A stretch of 64,000 bases of DNA from Bosea sp. NBC_00550 (GTDB lineage: Bacteria > Pseudomonadota > Alphaproteobacteria > Rhizobiales > Beijerinckiaceae), in the NCBI RefSeq assembly GCF_026020075.1, contig NZ_CP102772.1:2170001-2234000 (forward strand). The letters are read 5' to 3'. Shown here piece by piece: positions 35,519 through 43,907 of the stretch (its first letter is position 1; the number at the start of each line of letters is the position of its first letter). Position numbers and translations under genes: made by a program. Below the pieces are notes generated by a model that was not told the DNA's origin, did not search any database, and saw nothing but the letters and a program-made list of their open reading frames with translations.

Positions 35519-35598
35519 ATGCGCGAATTGTTCGTTTGTCAATCAGCTCGCCGAGGCGTCTATCGAGAGCAACCTTTCGTCACCGATGGATCGACGCC

Positions 35599-36504
35599 AT
35601 GTCCTCCTCAAGTTGCACGTCACCCGCACTGGCCACCCCGAGCACCCGTCTCGACCCGACGCTGGTCTTCACCGTGACCTTCACGGTCCTGGCCTGGGCC
35701 TCCTCCTTCCCGGCGATCCGTGCCGGGCTCGCCGGCTTCGGCCCGGCCGAGATGGCCTCTTTGCGCTTCGCGCTCGCCGGCGTGCCGGCCGCGCTCTTCC
35801 TCATCGCGACGCGGGCCAAGCTGCCCGAGCGCGCCGATATCTGGCGCTTCCTCATCGGCGGCGTGATCTTCATCGCGGGCTATGCGCTGTTGCTGAACTT
35901 CGGCCAGCGCGTGGTGCCGGCCGGCCCCGCCGCCTTCATCATCAACACCAATCCGATCATGACGGCGGTCCTCGCCATGATGATCCTGGGCGAGCGCTTC
36001 AGCCTGACCGCCTGGCTCGGCACGGCGCTCTCCTTCGCCGGCATCGGCGTCATCGCGCTCGGCAAGGGTCTCGACGTCGAGATCGGGATGAGCGTGCTGC
36101 TGATCCTTGGCGCCGCCTTCTGCAACGCCATCACCACGGTCGTGCAGAAGCCGCTCTTCGCCCGCTATAAGCCGCTCCAGGTCGCGGCCTGGAACATGGC
36201 GATCGGCGGCTTCGTGCTCCTGCCCTTCCTGCCATCCGCCATCTCGCAGGCTCAGGCCGCGCCGGCCGTCTCCTTCTGGTCGGTGGTCTATCTCGCCGTC
36301 GTGCCGAGCCTGATTGCCTACGGCACCTGGGCCATCACCCTCTCGCGCCTGCCGGCTGCCCGCGCGTCCAACTTCCAGTACGCCGTGCCGCCGATGGCGA
36401 TGCTGATCGGCTTCCTCTGGCTCGGCGAGGTGCCGACGCTGTTCGGACTGATCGGCGGCGTCATGGCGCTGGCGGGTGTCGTGGTGGTCAATCTGAAGCG
36501 CTGA
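35599..36504 (+). CDS. DMT/EamA-family transporter
   Basis: A 301-residue inner-membrane protein with ten helices in two EamA repeats (first begins LVFTVTFTVLAWASSFPAIRAGL, second begins GMSVLLILGAAFCNAITTVVQKPL). It likely exports a small metabolite. The divergent LysR gene is the natural regulator. The ATG at 35599 gives the usual short N-terminus. Confidence 0.9.
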   Translation: MSSSSCTSPALATPSTRLDPTLVFTVTFTVLAWASSFPAIRAGLAGFGPAEMASLRFALAGVPAALFLIATRAKLPERADIWRFLIGGVIFIAGYALLLNFGQRVVPAGPAAFIINTNPIMTAVLAMMILGERFSLTAWLGTALSFAGIGVIALGKGLDVEIGMSVLLILGAAFCNAITTVVQKPLFARYKPLQVAAWNMAIGGFVLLPFLPSAISQAQAAPAVSFWSVVYLAVVPSLIAYGTWAITLSRLPAARASNFQYAVPPMAMLIGFLWLGEVPTLFGLIGGVMALAGVVVVNLKR

Positions 36505-36529
36505 ACCCGCTCGGCGCTCGGAAAACCGC

Positions 36530-36634
36530 CGTCATCCCGGGCAAGCGCAGCGCAGACCCGGGATCCATCGGAGGGCTCTGCGCTCGACGATGGATCCCGG
36601 ATCGGCGCCGCTTCGCGGCTTGTCCGGGATGACG
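36530..36634. repeat. Dispersed palindromic repeat, CCCGGGATCCAT type
   Basis: A 105-base repeat from CGTCAT to ATGACG. It has inner palindromes (GACCCGGGATCCATC ... GATGGATCCCGG) and a CGGCGCCGCTTCGCGGCTTGTCCGGGATGACG-like right arm (given here only by its position, 36603-36634). The copy at 59336-59446 belongs to the same sub-family. It lies between the DMT transporter gene and the cfa stop. Confidence 0.85.
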
Positions 36635-36670
36635 TTTCGCGGGTGGAAAGGGCGCCGCGACAGAGCAGCC

Positions 36671-37924
36671 TCAAAACCCCTTCGCCTCGAGTGCCTTCTC
36701 CTCATCCGCGATGTAGTCCCGGATGACCGGGACGGCGCTCTTATGCGGGCCCAGCAGCAGCTGGAACACCATGTCACCGCCGATGTCGAAGGAGATCGAG
36801 CAGGCGCAGAGGTAGAACTCCCACATCCGGGCGAAACGCTCGCCCATCATCGCGACCACCTCCTCGCGCCTCGCCATGAAGCGCTCGCGCCAGGCTTCCA
36901 GCGTCCAGTGGTAGTGCCGCCGCCAGAACTCGCAATCGGACGACCAGAGCCCGGTCTGTTCCACCGCCCCGAACACCTCCGACAGCGCCGGCGCATAGCC
37001 GCCGGGGAAGATGTACTTTTCGAAGAAGGGGCCGGTGAAACCGGGCGGCCCGGCGCGGCCGATGCAGTGGACGAGCGCGATCCCGTCCGGCGTCAGCAGA
37101 TCGCGGATCTTCTCGAAATATTCGAGATAATGCGCGAGGCCGACATGCTCCATCATCCCGACCGAGACGATGCGGTCGAAGCTGCCGGTCAGCTCGCGAT
37201 AGTCCTTGTTGATGAAAGTCACGGCATCGCCGACGCCGGCCGCCTCGGCGCGCTTCTGCGCGGCGGCCATCTGGTCGGGCGAGACGTTGAGGCCGGTCAC
37301 CTTCGCCCCACAGGCCTTGGCCAGATAGATCGCGAGTTCGCCCCAGCCCGAGCCGATGTCGAGCACGCTCATGCCGGGCTCGATGTTCAGCTTGGCGGCG
37401 ATGTGCCGGAGCTTGGCCTTCTGCGCTTGTTCGAGCCCCACGTTCGGCGAATGCCAGTACGCGCAGGAGTACGTCATCGTCTCGTCGAGCCAGAGCCGGT
37501 AGAAATCGGTCGGGATGTCGTAGTGATGCTTGACCTTCTTGCCGGCGACGCCGAGCGGGTTGTGCATCTGCCAGCGCCTGATCTTGAAGCGAACCTGCCG
37601 GATAGCCTTCTGCAGCGGGTGCTTGCGCATCTCCTTGCGCTGCATCCAGAACAGCGTCAGCAGATCGTGGATCGTGCCTTCCTCGAAATCGATCCGCCCG
37701 TCCATGTAGCCTTCGGCCAGCGCAAGCTCGGGATTGAGGAAGAGTTCGCGCTCGATACGGTCGTCATGGAAGCGGACCGTGACGGCCGGCGCCATCTTGC
37801 GCACGCCGGCGAACAGCATCTCCGCCGGCCCCGGGCCGAAGATGTGACGCTTCCCATCCGGCGTGATGACGGTCAAGCGCCCCTGCCGGATGAACCGTTT
37901 GAGCAGCCGCGGCAGCAGAAGCAT
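36671..37924 (-). CDS. cfa: Cyclopropane-fatty-acyl-phospholipid synthase family protein
   Basis: A 417-residue SAM-dependent enzyme that adds a methylene bridge to unsaturated phospholipid acyl chains. Motifs are VKHHYDIPTDFYRLWLDETMTYSCAYW, the SAM site VLDIGSGWGELAIYLAK and SVGMMEHVG. The ATG at 37924 is preferred because AAGGGGGA lies 6 bases before it; an in-frame ATG at 37945 is the alternative. It is divergent from a second methyltransferase gene. Confidence 0.93.
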   Translation of the reverse strand: MLLLPRLLKRFIRQGRLTVITPDGKRHIFGPGPAEMLFAGVRKMAPAVTVRFHDDRIERELFLNPELALAEGYMDGRIDFEEGTIHDLLTLFWMQRKEMRKHPLQKAIRQVRFKIRRWQMHNPLGVAGKKVKHHYDIPTDFYRLWLDETMTYSCAYWHSPNVGLEQAQKAKLRHIAAKLNIEPGMSVLDIGSGWGELAIYLAKACGAKVTGLNVSPDQMAAAQKRAEAAGVGDAVTFINKDYRELTGSFDRIVSVGMMEHVGLAHYLEYFEKIRDLLTPDGIALVHCIGRAGPPGFTGPFFEKYIFPGGYAPALSEVFGAVEQTGLWSSDCEFWRRHYHWTLEAWRERFMARREEVVAMMGERFARMWEFYLCACSISFDIGGDMVFQLLLGPHKSAVPVIRDYIADEEKALEAKGF

Positions 37925-38079
37925 CGATTCCCCCTTGAACGCCATCTTGAGTCGGGTGGCGCCTCCACGAGTTAAGCGGAAACGGATGGGTGCCGAAACC
38001 CCTGCCTGTTGCGGAGCCGCCCTGCTTGCGTTTAGTCATCGAGGACGGCTGCATTCGGCCCGGAGGATCGAACCTACCC

Positions 38080-38772
38080 ATGTCCTGGCGCGATTTCTGG
38101 AACGGCGAGCATTCGATCTACGTCTCGCCGCGCCACAAGGCCCTGCATTACCGCGCCATCGCAACCGACCTGATCGGCCACATCCCGGCGCCCAACGGCG
38201 TCGTGCTCGACCATGGCTGCGGCGAGGCGCTGGATGCCGGCCGCGTCGCCTCGGCTTGCGGCAGGCTCTATCTCTGCGAAGCCGCACCCAACGTCCGGGA
38301 GAAACTGCGCGCCCAGTTCGGCCGCAGGGAGAACATCACCGTGGTCTCGCCGGAGGAGGTCGAGGCCCTGCCCGAGGCGACGCTCGATCTCGTCGTCGCC
38401 AATTCGCTGGTCCAGTATCTCTCCCGCGACGAGCTGAAGGCACTGCTCAAAACCTGGCGCGGCAAGCTCAAGCCGGGCGGCGCGCTGGTGATCGCCGATG
38501 TCATCCCGCCGGATGTCAGCCCGCTCACCGACGCCTCGCAGCTGCTCGCCTTCGCCTGGCGCGGCGGCTTCCTGACTGCGGCGCTCGCCGGCCTGGTCCG
38601 CACCGCCTTCTCCGATTACCGCAAGCTGCGCGCGCAATACGGGCTATCGACCTACACGCCGGAAGCCGTCACCGAGCTGATCCGCGAGGCCGGATTCACG
38701 ACGATCGAGCGACCCGCCAATTTCGGCCACAACCCCCACCGCATGACCTTCAAGGCGACGAAGTCCGCGTGA
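38080..38772 (+). CDS. Class I SAM-dependent methyltransferase
   Basis: A 230-residue methyltransferase. The SAM-binding glycine motif is VVLDHGCGEALDAG, with acidic residue at LYLCEAAP and post-motif DLVVANSLVQYLS and LKPGGALVIADVIPP. The substrate is not visible. The start ATG at 38080 (MSWRDFWNGEHSIYVS) follows GGAGG, although at a wide spacing; an ATG at 37990 is an alternative. Confidence 0.85.
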   Translation: MSWRDFWNGEHSIYVSPRHKALHYRAIATDLIGHIPAPNGVVLDHGCGEALDAGRVASACGRLYLCEAAPNVREKLRAQFGRRENITVVSPEEVEALPEATLDLVVANSLVQYLSRDELKALLKTWRGKLKPGGALVIADVIPPDVSPLTDASQLLAFAWRGGFLTAALAGLVRTAFSDYRKLRAQYGLSTYTPEAVTELIREAGFTTIERPANFGHNPHRMTFKATKSA

Positions 38773-38909
38773 CCGACGAAAGCGCAGGTCCGAGCCGGTA
38801 ACCGCGCGGAGTTGTACTAAAGTTCCGTAGCTGAAATCTGCCGGACATCTTGATCTGGCGAAATAAATATGGCTTTGAGCGCGGCTTGCCCGAACGGCGC
38901 GAGATCTCC

Positions 38910-39704
38910 GTGCAGGAACACTTCGTCTGTCCCTATTGCGATGCCGCGCTCAACAGGGGCGTGCTGTCGTGCCGGTGCTGCGGACGGGACCTCACCCCCG
39001 TGCTGCCCCTGCTGCGCCGTCTCGATACGCTCGAGGAGCGGCTTGCGGCCTTCGAGAAGCGGGCCGAGGAAGACCGTGCCGCGCTCGCCGCCCGGCCGGC
39101 TCCGGTCGCCGAAACCGTGGACTCCGAGCCTGCCGAGGCCCAGCATGCGGCCGCGCCGACCGTTCCGCATGGCACGCGGCGGCGCTTCTGGGTTCTGCCC
39201 TTCGGCCTGGTGCTGCTGCTGCTGGCCTATTGCGGGGTCGTGCTCTGGCTCGATCTGCCGCTCTGGGCGCTGCGCCTCGCTTCGATCGCGATCCCCTTCC
39301 TCACCGGCCTGATCTATTTCGGCATCCGCCCCCGGCTGATCGCCTTCGATATCGGCATCGCGGCCGCCTTCGCGATTTTTTCTGTCGTGACAATGAACGC
39401 GTTGCTTGGTTGGCACGACAATATACCGCTCCTTCCGCAGGGGCCGGCAGCCTGGCGCGAGACTTCGTTCTACGCGCTGAGCATCGGCGCCTCCATGTTC
39501 TCGGGGATGTTGCTGCGCGTGACGCAGGCTGCGCTTGCCGCGCGTGGCCTCGTCTCGCTGCCGGAACTGCGCAAGGGGCTGCTGGCCGTGCATGGCAAGG
39601 TGCCGATGGAAACGTTGAAGACCATCGAAACCACCATCCTGATGGCCGGCACCGCCATTTCTGCCATCGCCGGCCTCGTCGCCGCAATCCTGGGAGTGAA
39701 ATAG
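38910..39704 (+). CDS. Zinc-ribbon membrane protein of unknown function
   Basis: About 264 residues from a GTG start. The N-terminus has a four-cysteine zinc ribbon (CPYC...CRCC spacing), then a coiled coil (LRRLDTLEERLAAFEKRAEEDRAAL), an Ala/Pro linker and four to five membrane helices. I do not recognise a family. A TTG at 38850 would lengthen the N-terminus. It is followed after 11 bases by a secreted-protein gene, so the two may act together. Confidence 0.65.
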   Translation: MQEHFVCPYCDAALNRGVLSCRCCGRDLTPVLPLLRRLDTLEERLAAFEKRAEEDRAALAARPAPVAETVDSEPAEAQHAAAPTVPHGTRRRFWVLPFGLVLLLLAYCGVVLWLDLPLWALRLASIAIPFLTGLIYFGIRPRLIAFDIGIAAAFAIFSVVTMNALLGWHDNIPLLPQGPAAWRETSFYALSIGASMFSGMLLRVTQAALAARGLVSLPELRKGLLAVHGKVPMETLKTIETTILMAGTAISAIAGLVAAILGVK

Positions 39705-39715
39705 GAACGATGATC

Positions 39716-40180
39716 ATGACTGTGCTCGTCCGGCACATTATGCCTGCCGTTCTCGCCGTTGCCGCCACGCTGACGGCCGCGCAGGCCGCCGACCCCGTCC
39801 AGCTCATCACCCGCGAGGAGGCCGGTCTCCCGACCGCCGCCAAGGCGGCGGCGAGCACGCGCAACCTCACCCGCGGCCCGGGAATCGATACGCTGCCGAC
39901 GCCTGACAAGGGCGTGGACGGCAAGCCCTTCCGCCTTGCCGTGCGCTTCATGCCGAGCAACGGCGTGCCGATCGACCCCAGCACCGTTCGCGTCTTCTAC
40001 CGCCGCCAGCCCCCGGTGGACATCACCGAGCGGATCAAGCCCTTCATCACCCCGGCCGGGATCGACGCTCCTTCCGTCATCGTCCCGAGCGGAAGCCACG
40101 TCATCGAGATCGAGGCGACCGACAAGGAAGGCCGCATCGGCCGCAGGCAGATCACGCTGACGGTCGATCCGCCGAGGTAG
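39716..40180 (+). CDS. Exported protein of unknown function
   Basis: A 154-residue protein with a signal peptide (about 22 residues, cut after TAAQA). The mature part looks like a small beta-sandwich: RLAVRFMPSNGVPIDPSTVRVFYRR, then SHVIEIEATDKEGRIGRRQITLTVD, resembling an Ig-like or penicillin-binding-protein appended domain. The ATG at 39716 has AGGA nine bases before it; ATG 39710 is too close. It lies next to the zinc-ribbon membrane protein gene. Confidence 0.65.
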   Translation: MTVLVRHIMPAVLAVAATLTAAQAADPVQLITREEAGLPTAAKAAASTRNLTRGPGIDTLPTPDKGVDGKPFRLAVRFMPSNGVPIDPSTVRVFYRRQPPVDITERIKPFITPAGIDAPSVIVPSGSHVIEIEATDKEGRIGRRQITLTVDPPR

Positions 40181-40204
40181 AGGAAGCTGGCGGGTGGCGG
40201 CCCT

Positions 40205-40609
40205 TTACGCCGCCCGATCGGCGAAGCTGAAGAACTTGTGGCCGAGGAACGAGAAGACCATGACCACGCCCGTGGTGACGATCTGCATCGGCAGATAGGG
40301 CAAGCCGGCCCGCGTCACGAACAGATGCATCAGGATGCCGGTGAGCACGAAGCCGCCGGCCGCGATCACGGCGAAGCGCCAGCCGGCCTGCGCATGGCTG
40401 CGCGTCGCATCGAAGGTCATCCAACGATTGAGCGTGTAGGAGACTAGCGCGCCGACGACGAAGCCGGCGAGCGTGGCCGGCACGGGGTCGATTCGGCCGA
40501 GCTCGACGAGCCCGATCAGCACGCTGTAATGCGCGACGGCCGTCAGGCCACCGGCGATGACATAGGCCACGAGCTGGCGGAGCTGGCGCGGATAACGGCG
40601 AAACGGCAT
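40205..40609 (-). CDS. GtrA-family membrane protein
   Basis: A 134-residue protein with four membrane helices, of the GtrA family that helps flip bactoprenol-linked sugars. Typical motifs are LVAYVIAGGLTAVAHY, GFVVGALVSYTLNRWMTF and FSFLGHKFFSF. No glycosyltransferase gene is adjacent. Confidence 0.88.
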   Translation of the reverse strand: MPFRRYPRQLRQLVAYVIAGGLTAVAHYSVLIGLVELGRIDPVPATLAGFVVGALVSYTLNRWMTFDATRSHAQAGWRFAVIAAGGFVLTGILMHLFVTRAGLPYLPMQIVTTGVVMVFSFLGHKFFSFADRAA

Positions 40610-40619
40610 CCGCGCTTCC

Positions 40620-40681
40620 TAGAGCATTTTCGAGCGAAGTGGATACCGCTTCGCGTGAAGACAACGCGATAAAACAAAAGG
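40620..40681. repeat. Rhizobiales-type dispersed repeat (AGAGCATTTTCGAGC...)
   Basis: The sequence AGAGCATTTTCGAGCGAAG followed by GGATACCGCTTCGCG and ending ATAAAACAAAAG belongs to a short intergenic repeat type known to be scattered in many Rhizobiales genomes. It has nested inverted parts (CGAGCGAAGTGG / CCGCTTCGCG). It lies upstream of gtrA and after aztD. Confidence 0.6.
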
Positions 40682-40697
40682 CTGGGGGCTGGCCCGC

Positions 40698-42032
40698 TCA
40701 GCCCGCGTCGCTGCCGGCGAGATTGGCCGGCAGGCCGCCGACCGGCATGTCGAGCCCCTGCTTCAACGTGTCGAGATGATATTCGCGGATGCGCCCGTTG
40801 GTGGGATCGCTGACGAAGGCGCTGCCGCCGATCACGGCGAGGCCAGGCGTCGGCGTTTTCGCGCCATAGGCGCAATCGAAGGCCGCGACGGCGTCGAAGG
40901 AAGCGATCTCCTTCCAGGCCGGCGCGACCGCGTACACCCTGAGCTTGCCGTCCGGCGTCAGGTTGGCGAGGCGGTTGCCGGTGCTGCTGAGTTCGAACTG
41001 GCAGGCGGCCTGCCCGCCGGGGATCGCAAGCACATCCGCCGTCGAGAGCGCCTTGGCGTCGGGGTCGATCCGCAGCAATGCGTCATAGGGCGCCTTCAGC
41101 CCGTAATTGCCGACGAGATGGCGCCCGCCGTCGCGGGATTTGAGCGCGCTGATGCGCCGCTCGTCCGGATAGGCCAGCTTGCGCGCGCTCCATGCGGCCG
41201 CGGTGCCCTTGCCTGTTTTCGAGAGCACCAGCAGCCCGCCGCCGTCGCCCTCGGCGCAGCCGAAGAGGTGCCGCCCGCCGCGTGCCGGCGCATAGCCGTG
41301 ATAGAGCTTGCAGGAGGCATCGGCCCGCGCCGGATCGTTGAAGCCCGCGATCCGCTTCCAACCGCCGTCCTTCTGTGAGGGCTTGCCCTGCTCCAGGACC
41401 TCGAAGCCGTTGGGGCGCGGCGAGGCGCTGCGGTCGTCGCCCTTGGCATAGGCGGGGTTGGGCACCGAGATCAGCCATTGCCGGGCACCGAGCGGCACGG
41501 CGATGCCATGCTGCGGGGCGGGGCTCGGCCAGACCGTCACCGCCGGATCGGACTTCGCGAGGCTGTCGATCCCGACCATCACGACGCGTGGCTCGCTCTT
41601 GCCCTCCCAAGGGCGCAGGCCGTCATAGAACAGCGCGAGCTGTCCCTGCCCGGAGATGACATGGGCCGGCCGGTCGCCCTTCGTCATGAAGTCGATGAGC
41701 TTCGGCTCGGCCTTGTCGAGATCGACATGGTCGCCATGCGATTCCGCGATCAAGCCGGTATCGAGGATGCGCAGTGTCCCCGCCTCGTCCCCGGTCTTCA
41801 CCACGACGAAGCGGCCGCCGGATACGCCTGCAAAACCCGGATTGGCCTTCGGCACATCGAAGCTGTGCGTGACCTCGCCGCTGTCGAGATCGAGGATGCG
41901 GACGACCGGCTTGTCGTGATCGGCGAAGACGAGGCGCCCGCGCAGCGGCGCATGGTCATGCGCCTGCACGGCGGAAGCGAGCAGGCAGCCGGCGAGGCCG
42001 AGGCCGACGGCTTGAAGGCGAAGAGAAGTCAC
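40698..42032 (-). CDS. aztD: Periplasmic zinc metallochaperone AztD-like protein
   Basis: A 444-residue exported protein with the layout of AztD, a beta-propeller that hands zinc to the AztC binding protein. After a cleavable signal (ending VQA) the mature N-terminus is histidine-rich (HDHAPLRGRLVFADHDKP), as in AztD. Further histidines occur at ESHGDHVDLD and CKLYHGYAPARGGRHLFGC. The start is GTG at 42032 with GGAG before it. The rest of an aztABC transporter is not in the window. A Zur-like box lies just upstream. Confidence 0.8.
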   Translation of the reverse strand: MTSLRLQAVGLGLAGCLLASAVQAHDHAPLRGRLVFADHDKPVVRILDLDSGEVTHSFDVPKANPGFAGVSGGRFVVVKTGDEAGTLRILDTGLIAESHGDHVDLDKAEPKLIDFMTKGDRPAHVISGQGQLALFYDGLRPWEGKSEPRVVMVGIDSLAKSDPAVTVWPSPAPQHGIAVPLGARQWLISVPNPAYAKGDDRSASPRPNGFEVLEQGKPSQKDGGWKRIAGFNDPARADASCKLYHGYAPARGGRHLFGCAEGDGGGLLVLSKTGKGTAAAWSARKLAYPDERRISALKSRDGGRHLVGNYGLKAPYDALLRIDPDAKALSTADVLAIPGGQAACQFELSSTGNRLANLTPDGKLRVYAVAPAWKEIASFDAVAAFDCAYGAKTPTPGLAVIGGSAFVSDPTNGRIREYHLDTLKQGLDMPVGGLPANLAGSDAG

Positions 42033-42059
42033 GAGGAGGCTCCGTCCAAACGAAATAAT

Positions 42060-42077
42060 GCAATACTATAACATTAC
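42060..42077. promoter_or_regulatory. Zur-like box upstream of aztD
   Basis: The 18-base sequence GTAATGTTATAGTATTGC (minus strand) is a near-palindrome, with six of nine paired positions matching. It resembles the alphaproteobacterial Zur consensus built around ATGTTATAACAT. It begins 28 bases upstream of the aztD start, where a repressor would block transcription when zinc is ample. The sequence is much more AT-rich than its surroundings. Confidence 0.6.
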
Positions 42078-42202
42078 ATCATCATCGAAAGAGCTCAACC
42101 CGTGCACGGTGTCGATCAGTGGACAGCTCGCAAGACGGGGGCGTCCCGGCGGATGGCACGCCCCTCGCTCTGCGTCTTGGTCGTCGCCAGCCCCCAGCAG
42201 GC

Positions 42203-43270
42203 TCAGGCCCGCACCTCGAACACCATGTTGAACGGCGTCTCGGTCGCGCGCCGGAAATGCGAGAAGCCGGCATCCATGGCGACCTTGCGCAGCCGCATCT
42301 CCCCGGCCTGCGCCCCCAGCCCCAGCCCCACCTCCTGCGAGAGCGAAGCCGGTGTGCAGATCATGGTCGAGGCACCGTAGAAGATCCGCCCGACGGGATT
42401 GAGGTTGTCCTTGAGATGGTCGTGCGCGAAGGGCTCGACGATCATCCAGCTGCCGTCCCGCGCCAGCGATTCCCGCACATGCTTTCCGGCGCCGACCGGA
42501 TCGCCCATGTCATGCAGGCAATCGAACATGGTCACGAGATCGTACTTCCTCTCCGGGAAGTCCTTGGCCGAGGCGCGCTCGAAGACGATGCGGTCGCCCA
42601 CGCCGGCCCTGTCCGCCGCCTCGCGCGCCCGCTCGATCGACGGTCCGTGATAGTCGAAGCCATAGAACCGCGATTGCGGGTAGGCCTGCGCCATCAGGAT
42701 GGTCGAGGAGCCGTGCCCGCAACCGACATCGGCGACGGTCGCGCCATCCTTCAGCTTGGCTTCCATGCCGCCCAGCGCCGGAATCCAGCTGGCGATCAGA
42801 TTCGCGTTGTAACCCGGCCGGAAGAAGCGCTCGGTGCCCCGGAACAGGCATTTGCTGTGCTCGTGCCAGCCGAGGCCGGCGCCGCTGCGGAAGGCCTCCT
42901 CGACCTTCGGCTCGTCGACCCACATCGACTGCACGATCTCGAACGCGCCGGCGAAGAAGGCGGGACTGTCTTCCTCCGCGAAGGCCATGGCCTGTTCCGG
43001 CGAGAGGCTGAAGCTGTCGCTGCCCTCGTCGTAATCGACATAGCCGGCCGAGGCCTGCCCGGCGAGCCATTCGCGCAGATAGCGCTCCTTGAGGCCCGTC
43101 TTCGTGGCCAGTTGCTGGGAGGTGACGGGCTCGCCGTCGGCCATCGCCTTATAGAGGCCGAGCTGGTCGCCCAGCACGATCAGAGCGCCGGTGACGGAGG
43201 CTCCGACATCGCCGACGAGACGTCCTACCAGGGCATCGAGTTTCTGAGGGTCGGCTGCACGCATAGCCAT
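42203..43270 (-). CDS. Class I methyltransferase with N-terminal winged helix
   Basis: A 355-residue protein: an N-terminal dimerisation/winged-helix domain (VTGALIVLGDQLGLYKAMADG, TGLKERYLREWLAG), then a Rossmann methyltransferase (VADVGCGHGSSTILMAQAYP, MFDCLHDMGDP, GSWMIVEPF). The layout matches the Rv2258c-like group of O- or arsenite-like methyltransferases; the substrate is unknown. GAGGAG precedes the ATG at 43270. Confidence 0.88.
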   Translation of the reverse strand: MAMRAADPQKLDALVGRLVGDVGASVTGALIVLGDQLGLYKAMADGEPVTSQQLATKTGLKERYLREWLAGQASAGYVDYDEGSDSFSLSPEQAMAFAEEDSPAFFAGAFEIVQSMWVDEPKVEEAFRSGAGLGWHEHSKCLFRGTERFFRPGYNANLIASWIPALGGMEAKLKDGATVADVGCGHGSSTILMAQAYPQSRFYGFDYHGPSIERAREAADRAGVGDRIVFERASAKDFPERKYDLVTMFDCLHDMGDPVGAGKHVRESLARDGSWMIVEPFAHDHLKDNLNPVGRIFYGASTMICTPASLSQEVGLGLGAQAGEMRLRKVAMDAGFSHFRRATETPFNMVFEVRA

Positions 43271-43390
43271 GCTCCTCGGGTTAGGGCGTGGCCGGTGCTT
43301 CTCGCGCGATCCGGCTCGACGCCATCGCGGAAGCCATGAACGCTAAACCCGTGGAAAGGCCTGTCAACGAGATAAAATCTGACCTTGCGT

Positions 43391-43753
43391 CTACCCGCCG
43401 TCCGAAAGCCAATCGGACCCGAGGCGCGGCAGGTTCGGATCGCGCCGCGCCGTCTCCACAACGCTGTCGAGCAGCCCCGGAAAGCGCTGGTTCAGCTCGT
43501 CGCGCCGGATGCTGAGATAGCGCGAGGTGCCCTCCACCCGCATGCGCGTGATGCCAGCCTCGCGCAGCTTCCCGAAATGGTAGGACAGGAGAGAGGGCGA
43601 GGCGAAGGCGGTGAAGTGGCTGCAGCGCGCCTTGTCGACCTCGCTGACATCGGCGAGCGCCACGAGGATGCCGAGGCGGATCGGATCGGCCAGCGCCGCG
43701 AACACGTCGGCGGGCGCGACATCCTCGATATCGGGATGGAAAACCGGCTTCAT
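43391..43753 (-). CDS. ArsR-family transcriptional repressor
   Basis: A 120-residue winged-helix repressor (VFAALADPIRLGILVALAD, FASPSLLSYHFGKLREAGITRMRVEGTSRYLSI). It has no classical metal-binding CxC motif, so it may sense something other than a metal. The ATG at 43753 follows GGAGG. It diverges from an MFS exporter gene, and two inverted repeats lie between the two starts. Confidence 0.92.
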   Translation of the reverse strand: MKPVFHPDIEDVAPADVFAALADPIRLGILVALADVSEVDKARCSHFTAFASPSLLSYHFGKLREAGITRMRVEGTSRYLSIRRDELNQRFPGLLDSVVETARRDPNLPRLGSDWLSDGG

Positions 43754-43791
43754 GTCCTCCGAGATAGGCGATGCCACCGCTCCTGACAATA

Positions 43792-43807
43792 TTCAACATT
43801 TGTTGAA
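43792..43807. promoter_or_regulatory. Operator 1: TTCAAC-N4-GTTGAA
   Basis: A perfect inverted repeat (43792-43797 and 43802-43807) with a four-base spacer, 39 bases upstream of the ArsR-family gene. It shares arms with the second site 51 bases away and is probably the repressor's binding site. Confidence 0.7.
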
Positions 43808-43842
43808 ATTACCCTTGCGGTCAGTGATGCGCGATCTTAAAG

Positions 43843-43858
43843 TTCAACGATCATTGAA
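43843..43858. promoter_or_regulatory. Operator 2: TTCAAC-N4-ATTGAA
   Basis: The same inverted repeat with one mismatch in the right arm, 50 bases before the MFS gene start. The two sites flank the divergent promoter region and their centres are 51 bases apart (about five helical turns), so bound repressors could face each other. Confidence 0.7.
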
Positions 43859-43907
43859 ATTTTGAAGCTCGCCTTCGAAACAGCGATCATCCGCAAGGAT
43901 CAGTCCC

